21,573 nucleotides of DNA from an uncultured Prevotella sp. (GCA_900557405.1 USSF01000040.1:1-21573), one strand, 5' to 3'; positions 15,501 to 21,573 are shown, counted from the first letter of the stretch. The notes: a model not told the origin generated them from the sequence alone. Numbers and translations: made by a program.

Positions 15501-16438
15501 TGAACTCCGCCCACGAATGCAACTTCATCGGCAACTACTACAAGCCGGGTCCGGCATCAAACAAGAGCGGCATCGTGCTTGTGAAGTCAAGCTACGCCCG
15601 CGACGGCGCAACCTCATGGGGACCGGCAAAATGGTATGTCAACGGCAACGTGATTGAGGGAGACGCAGCCCGCACGGCCGACAACTGGAAGGCAATGACG
15701 GCAGAGAAATACAAGCTCGACGAAATCCGTGTGGACGAGCGCATCGTGCCGGTACACAACTACTACAAGTATTCCGTGTCAGGCAACGTGGGCACCTACG
15801 ACCCCGACTCCTATATGATACACGACGTGGAGACGGGCGAGGCTGCATACCAGACGGTGCTCGCCAACGCCGGAACCGTGAACCGCGACGCCATTGAGAG
15901 GCGTATCATCGAGGAGGCACGCACGGGCGAGAACCGCTACGGTGGAGCCACTAAGGGCGCCGGCAAGGGAATCATCGACACCGAGAACGACTGTGAGGGA
16001 TTCATCTCCTATGCCACCGACTACACCGTGCCTGTTGACACCGACGGCGACGGAATGCCCGACGAATGGGAGAAGAAACACGGACTGAACCCTGCCGTGG
16101 CAGACCAGAACCTCGTGAACAACCTGGGCTACACCGCCCTTGAGGTATACATGAACAGTCTGATGGGCGAGGATCTCGACACCAACTTCCGTGAGAGCAG
16201 CATCAGCGGTATAATGGCAACCGCCGAAATGCGCTACGACCGCTCCACTGCAACCCTGCGCGTGGGCGACAACGCCATCGGTTCGCTCCTGAGGATATAC
16301 TCCACCGACGGAAGCATCATCGCCTCCCGCCAGATTGTCTCGTCCGCCATCTCCCTCGCCGACGTGAAGGCCGACATCTTCCTCGTGCGCATCGACGGTA
16401 CGAGAATCGCCCCGAGAGTGATGAAGATAAGGAAATAA
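12524..16438 (+). CDS. Secreted pectinesterase (CE8)-pectate lyase (PL1) fusion with T9SS-type C-terminus
   Basis: A 1304-residue enzyme expected to remove methyl esters from pectin and then cleave the exposed polygalacturonate by beta-elimination. Residues 1-23 are a signal peptide. About 24-330 is a domain I cannot name, with many aromatic residues and beta-sandwich character. A Gly/Ser linker (about 335-350) follows. The CE8 beta-helix (about 355-660) has GIYEE (about 389), Gln463, GYQDT with Asp486, GATDFI with nucleophile Asp508 and LGRPW with Arg581. About 670-745 looks like a small beta domain. The PL1 domain (about 749-1110) has FDHCSFGWS and SPRINGARG (Arg949). A calcium-loop-like DTDGDGMPDEW starts at 1172. 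The last 75 residues resemble a type A T9SS sorting domain. The mature protein would be surface-bound or released. Confidence 0.9.
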   Translation: MLKRLKTIGIAAMTLAAAMPVHATIEGSLDPPSVVAQWSNSSTYPKVIDINFSDATWPDTWKGQTGTSCPDYSADGYVNSIIGVPANGNAGITFPVYFHHCMFANKNSYNGFAGATAAFCRQYYLGQNCTGNSATTYNNWTVAGHTTYLEDNMKYGADNNPVYGEAGFVQMCRDAGVKDAAGNKVSQHGWMEIDHIPYVERVQWSWSSTAWGRGIKCDYKIGDGEWKPLVWMGSEKHKLGYTVFSDQGYFMENVINASDVSLRWRVWDGENLTDPVQKTPEGGTVFTKAIDPLAQQQAPRVHKIQIFGSEITAEQAQYARENPVGDVGELTDLNGGGGSGEQGESAPDANAPVVTSVVAQDGTGDYTRIQDAINAVPSGSRGIIYIRPGIYEENIHAGTKSNKNKFISLIGENRETTILTSNVNRGKGNESNDYSDCAALNVFTSRFYAENLTIRNTSGNVGQAEALYTNGDAHIFRNCLLSGYQDTYKANTGSRGYFTDCTIEGATDFIYDGGMEWFDNCTLHLLKGGGYITAPAESGMPMKQVMYPELSQTTFYPGLFFRNCTVTAADGVAKGAYTLGRPWKEGCGSMFINCTLPDAVSAAGWTAWGGSENKSSLYEYKSVDPQGNLIDTSRRASFSHQASDAEVKAYMNPEFMFAKYSKVPFDHEKILRGAIAPFNFIITPDEISWSCDDNAAGYLIYKDGAFHSFTTDRRIQKATDDNAAYSVASVSRQGVVSKPVMAKDAIKLPAFPTAEGFGKYTTGGRGGKVVKVTSLADDGKAGTLRWAFQQYPGEPITIVFTVSGDIQLSKELRMKRSDWTLAGQTAPGEGIQITHNKINLGGSQNFIVRNIRFRAGQKDLEGNKIEDQALGAENCSNFIFDHCSFGWSMEENINTQDSHFLTVQNSIVHEGLYNAGHHKGARGYGTQWGGSPATYFRNLLADNQSRSPRINGARGEDYVVFLEYINNVNYNFGSNGGCYGGENTAPVTSYNGMNSAHECNFIGNYYKPGPASNKSGIVLVKSSYARDGATSWGPAKWYVNGNVIEGDAARTADNWKAMTAEKYKLDEIRVDERIVPVHNYYKYSVSGNVGTYDPDSYMIHDVETGEAAYQTVLANAGTVNRDAIERRIIEEARTGENRYGGATKGAGKGIIDTENDCEGFISYATDYTVPVDTDGDGMPDEWEKKHGLNPAVADQNLVNNLGYTALEVYMNSLMGEDLDTNFRESSISGIMATAEMRYDRSTATLRVGDNAIGSLLRIYSTDGSIIASRQIVSSAISLADVKADIFLVRIDGTRIAPRVMKIRK

Positions 16439-16481
16439 GACCGGGAATCTGAAGAAGTACGGCTGCTGTGTCAGCCGGATA

Positions 16482-16526
16482 AAAGATATCTAAGACAAAC
16501 TTCCATTGTTTTAGATATCTTTTTTT
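16482..16526 (+). terminator. Rho-independent terminator of the pectinase gene
   Basis: A 17-bp stem (16482-16498 with 16506-16522, one wobble) closes a 7-nt loop; the T run continues to 16526. It starts 44 nt past the stop codon. The stem contains AGATATCT, itself a palindrome. Confidence 0.88.
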
Positions 16527-16579
16527 ATTTCAGCCCACTTTGAAAGTTCCTGCCGCTTATTTCATTGTTTTTAGCAAAA

Positions 16580-16607
16580 GTGCCAGAAAAGTATAGCTGT
16601 CTGGCAC
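16580..16607. repeat. Inverted repeat at the edge of the tandem array
   Basis: GTGCCAGA (16580-16587) and TCTGGCAC (16600-16607) are perfect complements with a 12-nt loop that contains the first TATAGCT of the array. Confidence 0.6.
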
Positions 16608-16698
16608 CAACAGTGCAGCTATGCTGCGCTATCAGTATAGCTATGCTGCACTGTCGGTATAGCTATGCTGCATTATCAGTATAGCTATGCTTTGCTGC
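16589..16698. repeat. Tandem array of 22-bp units (about five copies)
   Basis: Units start at 16589 (degenerate), 16611, 16633, 16655 and 16677 (partly diverged at its end). The consensus is CAGTATAGCTATGCTGC followed by about ACTAT. Units 16611, 16633 and 16655 can each fold as an 8-bp or near-8-bp stem around the loop TAT; the best is 16612-16619 with 16623-16630. The core ATAGCTAT is palindromic. Lack of spacers rules out a CRISPR array. Confidence 0.85.
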
Positions 16699-16824
16699 AC
16701 GGAAGTACACCGCAGGCTGCGCTGCTGCTTTTGCGATATAAGTAGCCACGGAGTAGGGAAGTCGGCCGGCGGAACGGCGTTTAAGTGGATAAGGATGTTA
16801 ATAATAAACGTTTTTTATTAATAT

Positions 16825-16857
16825 TTTGACGGATATGGAATAAAATTTGTATGTTTG
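16825..16857 (+). promoter_or_regulatory. Promoter of the Bax inhibitor-1 family gene
   Basis: TTTG at 16825-16828, a 21-nt spacer and TATGTTTG at 16850-16857. The leader to the ATG at 16944 is about 80 nt. Confidence 0.72.
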
Positions 16858-16943
16858 CATAATGTAATGATTTATCTTTTGGATAAAAACGAGAGAAAAG
16901 AACAATAAAGTAAAAACGGAAAATTTCAGAAAGAATTATTATC

Positions 16944-17660
16944 ATGAACGAAGAAAGACTTTACAGAATGATAGAGGAGAAGGAGGGGATGGTGTCTCTT
17001 GCTTTTCCTGCGCTTATGCGCAAGGTTTACTTGTGGATGACGCTTGCGCTGGTGATTACGGGCTTCACGGCCTTCGGCATCGCCAGCAACCCCGGCATCG
17101 CCTATGCCATCGTGACCAACAGACTGCTGTTCTGGGGCCTGGTCATCGCCGAGTTCGGACTGGTGATAGGCATCAGCGGAGCGATAAACAAGCTGTCGGC
17201 AGTTACCGCCACGCTGCTTTTCGTATTGTATTCCATCGTGAACGGCGCCACGCTGTCGGTGATTTTCATGGCATATACGATGAGCTCCATTGCCAGCGTG
17301 TTCTTCATCACGGCCGGACTGTTCGGCGTGATGGCCTTCATCGGCTACACCACTAAAACCGACCTGACGTCGATTGGGAAGATTCTCTTCATGGCGCTGA
17401 TAGGCATTATCCTCGCCACGATAGTGAACCTGTTCGTGGGTAGCTCGATGCTCAACATGATCGTGAGCTACATCGGCGTGGTGATATTCACCGGTCTCAC
17501 TGCCTACGACTCGCAGAAGATCAAGAACATGCTCTATAATGCAGACTCGATGGACGAGGGGATGCAGAAGATTGCGCTGCTCGGTTCGCTGACGCTGTAT
17601 CTTGACTTCATCAACCTCTTCCTCATGCTGCTGCGCATCTTCGGCGGCAACAGGGATTAA
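16944..17660 (+). CDS. Bax inhibitor-1 / YccA family membrane protein
   Basis: An inner membrane protein of 238 residues with seven hydrophobic segments after a short charged cytoplasmic N-terminus (MNEERLYRMIEEKEG). The family includes E. coli YccA, which interacts with the FtsH protease, and bacterial BI-1 proteins reported to leak calcium in a pH-dependent way. The conserved AYDSQKIKNM near the last segments carries the family Asp, and the C-terminus ends FLMLLRIFGGNRD, typical of Bacteroidota members. It is a single-gene transcription unit with its own promoter and terminator. The physiological role here is not known. Confidence 0.93.
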   Translation: MNEERLYRMIEEKEGMVSLAFPALMRKVYLWMTLALVITGFTAFGIASNPGIAYAIVTNRLLFWGLVIAEFGLVIGISGAINKLSAVTATLLFVLYSIVNGATLSVIFMAYTMSSIASVFFITAGLFGVMAFIGYTTKTDLTSIGKILFMALIGIILATIVNLFVGSSMLNMIVSYIGVVIFTGLTAYDSQKIKNMLYNADSMDEGMQKIALLGSLTLYLDFINLFLMLLRIFGGNRD

Positions 17661-17705
17661 GGCTTACGGATAACGGAAAGAAGACATACTCATAGTCTTG
17701 ATGAT

Positions 17706-17753
17706 AATGCATAAACCTCGATAGAAATCTTGGTTTATGCATTTTGTTTTATA
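17706..17753 (+). terminator. Rho-independent terminator of the BI-1 gene
   Basis: AATGCATAAACC (17706-17717) pairs with GGTTTATGCATT (17732-17743), a perfect 12-bp stem, followed by TTGTTTT. Confidence 0.82.
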
Positions 17754-17769
17754 TTTTTCGTATAAATAA

Positions 17770-17801
17770 TTTGTGTATTTACATAGGTTTGTATATATTT
17801 G
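17770..17801 (+). promoter_or_regulatory. argR promoter
   Basis: TTTG at 17770-17773, a 20-nt spacer and TATATTTG at 17794-17801. The start codon is 30 nt downstream. I could not identify a convincing ARG box here. Confidence 0.72.
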
Positions 17802-17830
17802 CATAATAAAACGGAATAAATATACTGACG

Positions 17831-18310
17831 ATGAAGGTAAAAAGCAACAGAATGGAATTACTGAAGATGCTCATTTCGAGTAAAGAGATGAGCAGTCAGG
17901 AGGAGCTCCTCAAAGCCCTGGTGACTGAGGGCTATAATATTACGCAGGCCACGCTGAGCCGCGACCTGAAGCAGCTGAAGGTGGCCAAGGCGGCTACGAT
18001 GAGCGGCAAGTATGTGTATGTATTGCCCAACGAGACGATGTACCGCAGGGTTTCCAAGGCGGCCTTGATGAAGGAGATGCTGCAGTCCACAGGCTTCCGC
18101 TCCATCAATTTCTCGGGCAACATGGGTGTGATAAAGACGCGGTCCGGTTATGCAAGCAGCATTGCCTATAATATAGACAACAGCGACATCCCCCAGATTC
18201 TGGGTACGATTGCCGGCGACGACACGATTTTCATCGTTAAGGGCGTGGGCGTGAGCAACGATGAGATTATCGAAGAGCTGCGCCAGGTTCTGCCCAACAT
18301 CGAGTATTGA
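17831..18310 (+). CDS. argR: Arginine repressor ArgR
   Basis: A hexameric arginine-sensing repressor that binds ARG boxes and controls arginine biosynthesis and catabolism genes. The 159 residues are family length. The N-terminal winged helix (about 5-70) has SSQEELLKAL and ITQATLSRDLKQLKV. The C-terminal oligomerization and arginine-binding domain (about 80-155) has the hallmark GTIAGDDTIFIV (125-136). In many relatives argR heads an arginine biosynthesis operon; here it stands alone, with rpmH on the opposite strand downstream. Confidence 0.95.
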   Translation: MKVKSNRMELLKMLISSKEMSSQEELLKALVTEGYNITQATLSRDLKQLKVAKAATMSGKYVYVLPNETMYRRVSKAALMKEMLQSTGFRSINFSGNMGVIKTRSGYASSIAYNIDNSDIPQILGTIAGDDTIFIVKGVGVSNDEIIEELRQVLPNIEY

Positions 18311-18326
18311 GACAACAGCTCGCCGA

Positions 18327-18371
18327 CTCGTCAACTTGTCTCTCGTCAACTCGTCTCTCGTCAACTCGTCA
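18327..18371. repeat. Three tandem 15-bp units after argR
   Basis: CTCGTCAACTTGTCT, CTCGTCAACTCGTCT and CTCGTCAACTCGTCA follow one another with no spacer, 17 nt after the argR stop. They are non-coding, lie before the shared terminator, and no function can be assigned. Confidence 0.85.
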
Positions 18372-18404
18372 ACTGTAAGCAAATCCTTGCCGGACTTCTA
18401 TACC

Positions 18405-18418
18405 TTATATATATAATG
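18405..18418. repeat. AT-only palindrome, second copy
   Basis: TTATATATATAATG repeats 6221-6234 exactly, again just after TACCT. It is 94 nt past the argR stop. Confidence 0.45.
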
Positions 18419-18430
18419 AGGGGAAACAAA

Positions 18431-18476
18431 AAGGGCAGAGGGGAATATGACTCGCGTCGTATTCCCCTCTGCCTTT
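18431..18476. terminator. Long-stem terminator of rpmH (also argR side)
   Basis: A 21-bp stem (18431-18451 with 18456-18476, two wobble pairs) with loop TCGC. On the minus strand it is followed by TTTTTGTTT, a good terminator for rpmH. On the plus strand the tail is weak (TTTAATACTTTT). Confidence 0.85.
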
Positions 18477-18479
18477 AAT

Positions 18480-18499
18480 ACTTTTAAAGCTTTAAAAGT
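18480..18499. repeat. 20-bp perfect palindrome after rpmH
   Basis: ACTTTTAAAG followed directly by CTTTAAAAGT, centred between 18489 and 18490. It lies 11 nt past the rpmH stop and just before the long-stem terminator. Confidence 0.7.
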
Positions 18500-18510
18500 G
18501 GCGTGCAAGA

Positions 18511-18666
18511 TTACTTGCCGTGGTGCTCGTCAGAAACAGTAAGCTTCTTGCGACCCTTGGCGCGGCGTGAAGCAAGCACGCGGCGACCGTTCTTTGTTGC
18601 CATTCTCTCGCGGAATCCGTGCTTGTTCACACGTCTTCTGTTGTGTGGCTGAAATGTTCTTTTCAT
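18511..18666 (-). CDS. rpmH: 50S ribosomal protein L34
   Basis: A 51-residue basic protein of the large ribosomal subunit, bound to 23S rRNA. The sequence starts [18 protein letters not shown], the universal L34 signature, with [22 protein letters not shown] next and a short tail ending DEHHGK. Tail and length fit Bacteroidota L34. It has its own promoter (18713-18744) and terminator (18431-18476) and is not next to dnaA or rnpA, unlike in many other bacteria; near efp is a common Bacteroidota position. Confidence 0.97.
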   Translation of the reverse strand: MKRTFQPHNRRRVNKHGFRERMATKNGRRVLASRRAKGRKKLTVSDEHHGK

Positions 18667-18712
18667 CGTTTGTTATTTATTTTATTTGTTATTGTTTATA
18701 CGCTTTGGGCTG

Positions 18713-18744
18713 CAAAAGTACTCATTTCTTTTGATTTAACCAAA
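18713..18744 (-). promoter_or_regulatory. rpmH promoter
   Basis: On the minus strand: TTTG (complement of 18741-18744), a 20-nt spacer, then TACTTTTG (complement of 18713-18720). The leader to the ATG is about 40 nt. Confidence 0.78.
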
Positions 18745-18794
18745 AGTAAAGCCATTTTTGCGCATTTCTTTTAGGCTTTTTTCTGAATTTGTTG

Positions 18795-18802
18795 TAACTT
18801 TG
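18795..18802 (+). promoter_or_regulatory. efp promoter (-7 box)
   Basis: TAACTTTG is a full -7 match, the same box as at 251, 5714 and 11514. No good -33 TTTG is seen at the expected distance. The leader is about 95 nt and carries a small GGTG/CACC hairpin. It is arranged back to back with the rpmH promoter. Confidence 0.65.
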
Positions 18803-18905
18803 CAGCCATAAAAGGGTGAAAAGCACCATTTTCGGCATAAAGCTGTGGGTGTCATACTGATAAATCGGGCCCTTGGACAGAAAATAATTCATAAGTAAAA
18901 ATAAA

Positions 18906-19472
18906 ATGATCAATTCACAGGACATTAAGAAAGGCGTTGCTGTTCGTATGGACGGCGGCATTTGGGTTTGCATCGACTTCCAGCACCGCAAGCCAGGTAA
19001 GGGAAACACTATCATGAACATCAAGCTGAAGAACGTGACCGACGGCCGCGTATTGGAGCGCCGCTACAACATCGGCGAGAAGCTTGAGGACGTTTCCATC
19101 ACACGTCGCCCTTACCAGTACCTCTACAAGGAGGGTGAGGACTATATCTTCATGAACCAGGAGACATACGACCAGACTCCTATCCCTGCCGACCTCGTGA
19201 CGGGCGTTGAGTTTATGAAGGAGTCGGACATCGTGGAGGTTGTTTCCGATGCAGATACAGACACAGTGCTCTATGCCGAGATGCCGGTTAAGACAAACCT
19301 GCGCGTGGTACACAGCGAGCCGGGAATCAAGGGCGACACTGCAACAAACGCCACAAAGCCTGCCACAGTGGAGAGCGGCGCTGAAATCCGCGTACCGCTG
19401 TTCATCAACGAGGGCGACCTGATCCAGGTTGACACCCGCGACGGCAGCTACCTGAGCCGCGTGAAGGAGTAA
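18906..19472 (+). CDS. efp: Translation elongation factor P
   Basis: Relieves ribosome stalling on polyproline by binding between the P and E sites. The 188 residues form the usual three domains: KOW-like (about 1-64), OB (about 67-128) and C-terminal OB (about 130-188), ending VDTRDGSYLSRVKE. The loop that reaches the peptidyl-transferase centre reads RKPGKGN, with Lys32 at the position that is modified in lysine-type EF-P. The residues after it (NTIMNIK) differ from the usual GQAF/GGAF and are typical of Bacteroidota. No modification enzyme (EpmA-like or YmfI-like) is encoded nearby. Confidence 0.96.
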   Translation: MINSQDIKKGVAVRMDGGIWVCIDFQHRKPGKGNTIMNIKLKNVTDGRVLERRYNIGEKLEDVSITRRPYQYLYKEGEDYIFMNQETYDQTPIPADLVTGVEFMKESDIVEVVSDADTDTVLYAEMPVKTNLRVVHSEPGIKGDTATNATKPATVESGAEIRVPLFINEGDLIQVDTRDGSYLSRVKE

Positions 19473-19552
19473 TCCGCACATACAGCGACAGGACCGGCCT
19501 ACGCGCCGCCGACCGGCAATCCGATGGGCGGCGGACAAGCGGACCGAATATG

Positions 19553-19625
19553 AAAGAGTGAAGAATCCGGCAGCGTTTCCTTCGGAAAGAAGGGGCACGC
19601 AGGTGAGTTCTTCACTCTTTTTTCT
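19553..19625 (+). terminator. Rho-independent terminator of efp
   Basis: AAAGAGTGAAGAA (19553-19565) pairs with TTCTTCACTCTTT (19608-19620) and is followed by TTT CTT. The 42-nt interior has its own small hairpin (TTTCC/GGAAA). Confidence 0.8.
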
Positions 19626-19700
19626 TAGAAAAAGACAATATCACGCCTCCCCCGGCCACAAGGCGGCAGGGGAAGCAAACGGCAGAAGGAAATTCCTCTT

Positions 19701-20741
19701 ATGAAATACTCAATAATCATCCCTGTATACAACAGACCCGACGAGGTGGACGAGCTGCTCGGCAGCCTGACGGAACAAACGGAGAAGGACTTCGAAGTGG
19801 TAATAGTGGAAGACGGCAGCAAGACCCCCTGCAAGGACGTATGCGAGAGGTATGCCGGCCGGCTCGACATACACTACTACATGAAGGAGAACAGCGGCCC
19901 GGGACAGAGCCGCAACTACGGAGTGGACCGCGCCCGTGGGGAATACGTGCTGATTCTCGACTCCGACGTGGTGCTCCCGCCATGCTACATCGAGAGCATC
20001 AGCGAAGAACTGGAGCACGAACCGGCGGATGCCTTCGGCGGTCCGGACAAGGCACACTCCTCGTTCACCGACACGCAGAAGGCGATAAGCTACTCGATGA
20101 CAAGCTTCTTCACCACCGGCGGAATAAGGGGAAGCAAGAAGAAAAAGCTCGACAAGTTCTATCCGCGCTCGTTCAACATGGGCGTGAGGCGCGATGTGTA
20201 CAACAGCCTCGGAGGATTCTCCAGGATGCGCTTCGGCGAGGACATCGACTTCAGCATCCGTATCTTCAAGGCAGGATGCAAGTGCAGGCTGTTCCCCGAT
20301 TCATGGGTGTGGCACAAGAGGCGCACGGACTTCCGCAAGTTCTTCCGCCAGGTATACAACAGCGGCATCGCCCGCATCAACCTCTACAAGAAATACCCCG
20401 ACTCGCTCAAGCTGGTACACCTCCTGCCGATGGTGTTCACGGTGGGCGTAGCGGCGCTCGTGCTGACCTCGGCTGCAGGCAGACTGCTTATGCAATACGA
20501 CGACATACACCGGTGGTACTGGCTCTGTGCCGGACCGTGGCTGCCGATACTGGCCTACTGTTTCCTCATCTTCATCGACTCCACAAGGCAGAACCACAGC
20601 ATGAAGATAGGCGCCATGAGCATCGTGGCGGCATTCGTGCAGCTGATGGGCTACGGTTGCGGATTCCTCGAAGCGTGGTGGAAGCGGTGCGTGAGAGGGA
20701 AGGACGAGTTCAGTGCATTCGAGAAGACATTCTATAAATAA
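19701..20741 (+). CDS. Glycosyltransferase family 2 with C-terminal membrane segments
   Basis: A GT-A enzyme of 346 residues. The N-terminus MKYSIIIPVYNRPDEV and VVIVEDGS are donor-binding elements. LDSDV contains the DXD metal site (Asp87, Asp89), and FGEDIDFSIR gives the acidic catalytic pair (Glu180/Asp181). Two or three hydrophobic segments (about 238-260, 275-292, 303-325) anchor the C-terminus to the inner membrane, so it probably acts on a membrane-bound acceptor such as a polyprenyl-linked glycan. I see no clear TAnnTTTG box between the efp terminator and the ATG; read-through from efp or an atypical promoter is likely. radC follows 12 nt after the stop. Substrate is unknown. Confidence 0.92.
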   Translation: MKYSIIIPVYNRPDEVDELLGSLTEQTEKDFEVVIVEDGSKTPCKDVCERYAGRLDIHYYMKENSGPGQSRNYGVDRARGEYVLILDSDVVLPPCYIESISEELEHEPADAFGGPDKAHSSFTDTQKAISYSMTSFFTTGGIRGSKKKKLDKFYPRSFNMGVRRDVYNSLGGFSRMRFGEDIDFSIRIFKAGCKCRLFPDSWVWHKRRTDFRKFFRQVYNSGIARINLYKKYPDSLKLVHLLPMVFTVGVAALVLTSAAGRLLMQYDDIHRWYWLCAGPWLPILAYCFLIFIDSTRQNHSMKIGAMSIVAAFVQLMGYGCGFLEAWWKRCVRGKDEFSAFEKTFYK

Positions 20742-20753
20742 AGGCTGGACGGC

Positions 20754-21446
20754 ATGGAGAAACTGAGCATCACGGACTGGGCCGACGAAGACCGTCCGCG
20801 GGAGAAGCTGATGACGCTCGGCGCCGCGGCATTGACAAACGCCGAACTGCTGGCAATACTCATCGGAAGCGGTTCGACGGAGGAGACCGCCGTGGGACTG
20901 ATGAAGCGCGTGATGAACGACTGCAACAACAATCTCAACACGCTGGGCAAGAAGACGATAGCCGAACTGACGGGCGGCAGGTACAAGGGACTCGGACCGG
21001 CAAAGGCTGTCACCATCCTTGCGGCATGCGAACTGGGCAAGCGCCGGCAGGCGGAGAAGGCAGAAGAGCGCAGGCGCATGGATTCCGCCCAAGCCATATA
21101 CGAGATGATGCATCCCAGGATGCAGGACCTGCCCACGGAGCAGGCGTGGGTGTTGCTGATGAACCAGAACTTCAAGCTTATCAGGGCCGTACAGATTTCC
21201 AACGGCGGGATAAGCGAGACGGCAGTGGACGTGCGCATAATTCTGAAGGAGGCGCTGCTCTCAAACGCCACCGTGATAGCCCTCTGCCACAACCATCCGA
21301 GCAACAACGCCAGTCCGAGCGGTGACGACGACCGGCTGACGCAACGACTGAAGAAGGCATGCGAGACGATGCGCATATACATGCTCGACCACATCATCGT
21401 GACCGACGGAGCATACTACAGCTATATGGAAAACGGAAAGCTGTAG
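20754..21446 (+). CDS. radC: RadC family protein (JAB/MPN metalloprotease fold)
   Basis: Widely annotated as a DNA repair protein, but the original E. coli radC phenotype was traced to recG and the true role is unsettled. The 230 residues have an N-terminal helix-hairpin-helix-like region (about 20-95, GLGPAKAVTILAACELGKR) and a C-terminal JAMM domain (about 108-228). The metal motif HNHPSNNASPSGDD fits HxHx7Sx2D (His179, His181, Ser189, Asp192), and Glu129 is a candidate catalytic acid. The usual HNHPSG is HNHPSN here. It is 12 nt after the GT2 gene, so probably co-transcribed with it. Confidence 0.95.
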   Translation: MEKLSITDWADEDRPREKLMTLGAAALTNAELLAILIGSGSTEETAVGLMKRVMNDCNNNLNTLGKKTIAELTGGRYKGLGPAKAVTILAACELGKRRQAEKAEERRRMDSAQAIYEMMHPRMQDLPTEQAWVLLMNQNFKLIRAVQISNGGISETAVDVRIILKEALLSNATVIALCHNHPSNNASPSGDDDRLTQRLKKACETMRIYMLDHIIVTDGAYYSYMENGKL

Positions 21447-21501
21447 GTACAGTTCTTTTATGCTTCTGCAATCCGATTTGATAAAAATCTTCACTCTTCA
21501 T

Positions 21502-21532
21502 TCTGAATTCTTCATTAATTTTCTTATCTTTG
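21502..21532 (+). promoter_or_regulatory. Promoter for a gene beyond the window
   Basis: TCTG (21502-21505), a 19-nt spacer and TATCTTTG (21525-21532) fit the local promoter pattern. A perfect inverted repeat (21523-21543) overlaps the -7 box and the likely start. Confidence 0.65.
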
Positions 21533-21543
21533 CATAAGATAAG
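21523..21543. promoter_or_regulatory. Operator-like inverted repeat over a promoter
   Basis: CTTATCTT (21523-21530) and AAGATAAG (21536-21543) are perfect 8-bp complements around TGCAT. The left arm contains most of the -7 box. Confidence 0.5.
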
Positions 21544-21573
21544 CTGCATCTCAGCATAACAATCAAGCAAGCT

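Larger units (their letters stand above)
16439..16943. other. Intergenic region with repeat array
   Basis: It holds a strong terminator (16482-16526), an 8-bp inverted repeat (16580-16607), a 22-bp tandem array (16589-16698), a GC-rich patch to about 16725, and the promoter of the next gene (16825-16857). No protein gene is supported. Confidence 0.75.

Noticed and set aside
16589..16698. CRISPR array
   Set aside because: Units are directly adjacent with no spacers, and no cas genes are present.
18857..18905. Riboswitch in the efp leader
   Set aside because: Only a 4-bp hairpin is visible nearby; no known aptamer core.
19689..19700. Hairpin hiding the start of the GT2 gene
   Set aside because: AGGAA/TTCCT would leave a 1-nt loop, which cannot form.

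Overview
The window reads as chromosome from a member of the Bacteroidota, most likely Prevotellaceae. The main evidence is recurring promoter signals of the Bacteroidota type (TAnnTTTG with TTTG or TTG about 19-21 nt upstream) in front of most transcription units, weak or absent Shine-Dalgarno sequences, a tRNA gene without an encoded CCA, and a very large pectin-degrading enzyme that ends in what looks like a type IX secretion (T9SS) sorting domain. Coding sequence is GC-rich and intergenic DNA is AT-rich. I cannot name the species.

Layout. Positions 1-92 hold the 3' part of tRNA-Phe and its terminator. Positions 284-4165 (+) form a tight four-gene operon: a GT4 glycosyltransferase, a GT2 glycosyltransferase, an L,D-transpeptidase lipoprotein and an exported alpha/beta-hydrolase. 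After a 389-bp intergenic region comes fba (-), class II fructose-bisphosphate aldolase, with a leader of about 140 nt that carries degenerate repeats. A 671-bp stretch (5566-6236) covers that leader and a promoter-plus-terminator pair that could make a small RNA. Positions 6237-11455 (-) form a cluster transcribed as nadK, ABC exporter, TlpA-like thioredoxin, obgE, pgeF. Reading the other way from nadK is pdxJ (+).

Positions 12524-16438 (+) encode a 1304-residue secreted pectinesterase-pectate lyase fusion. A 505-bp gap follows, holding a strong terminator and a 22-bp tandem repeat array. Next come a Bax inhibitor-1 family membrane protein (+), argR (+), rpmH (-, 51 aa), efp (+), another GT2 glycosyltransferase (+) and radC (+). 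The window ends in a promoter overlapped by an inverted repeat, which serves a gene outside the window.

Most genes are housekeeping: glycolysis, NADP and vitamin B6 synthesis, ribosome assembly, translation and arginine regulation. The accessory content is envelope glycan synthesis and remodelling (the 284-4165 operon and the GT2 at 19701) and pectin use (the fusion enzyme demethylates and cleaves the same polymer). I found no mobile element, CRISPR array, prophage or clearly new multi-gene system. The most interesting leads are non-coding: the 22-bp hairpin repeat array, two candidate small RNAs, the fba leader repeats, facing promoters between nadK and pdxJ, and the palindrome over the last promoter.
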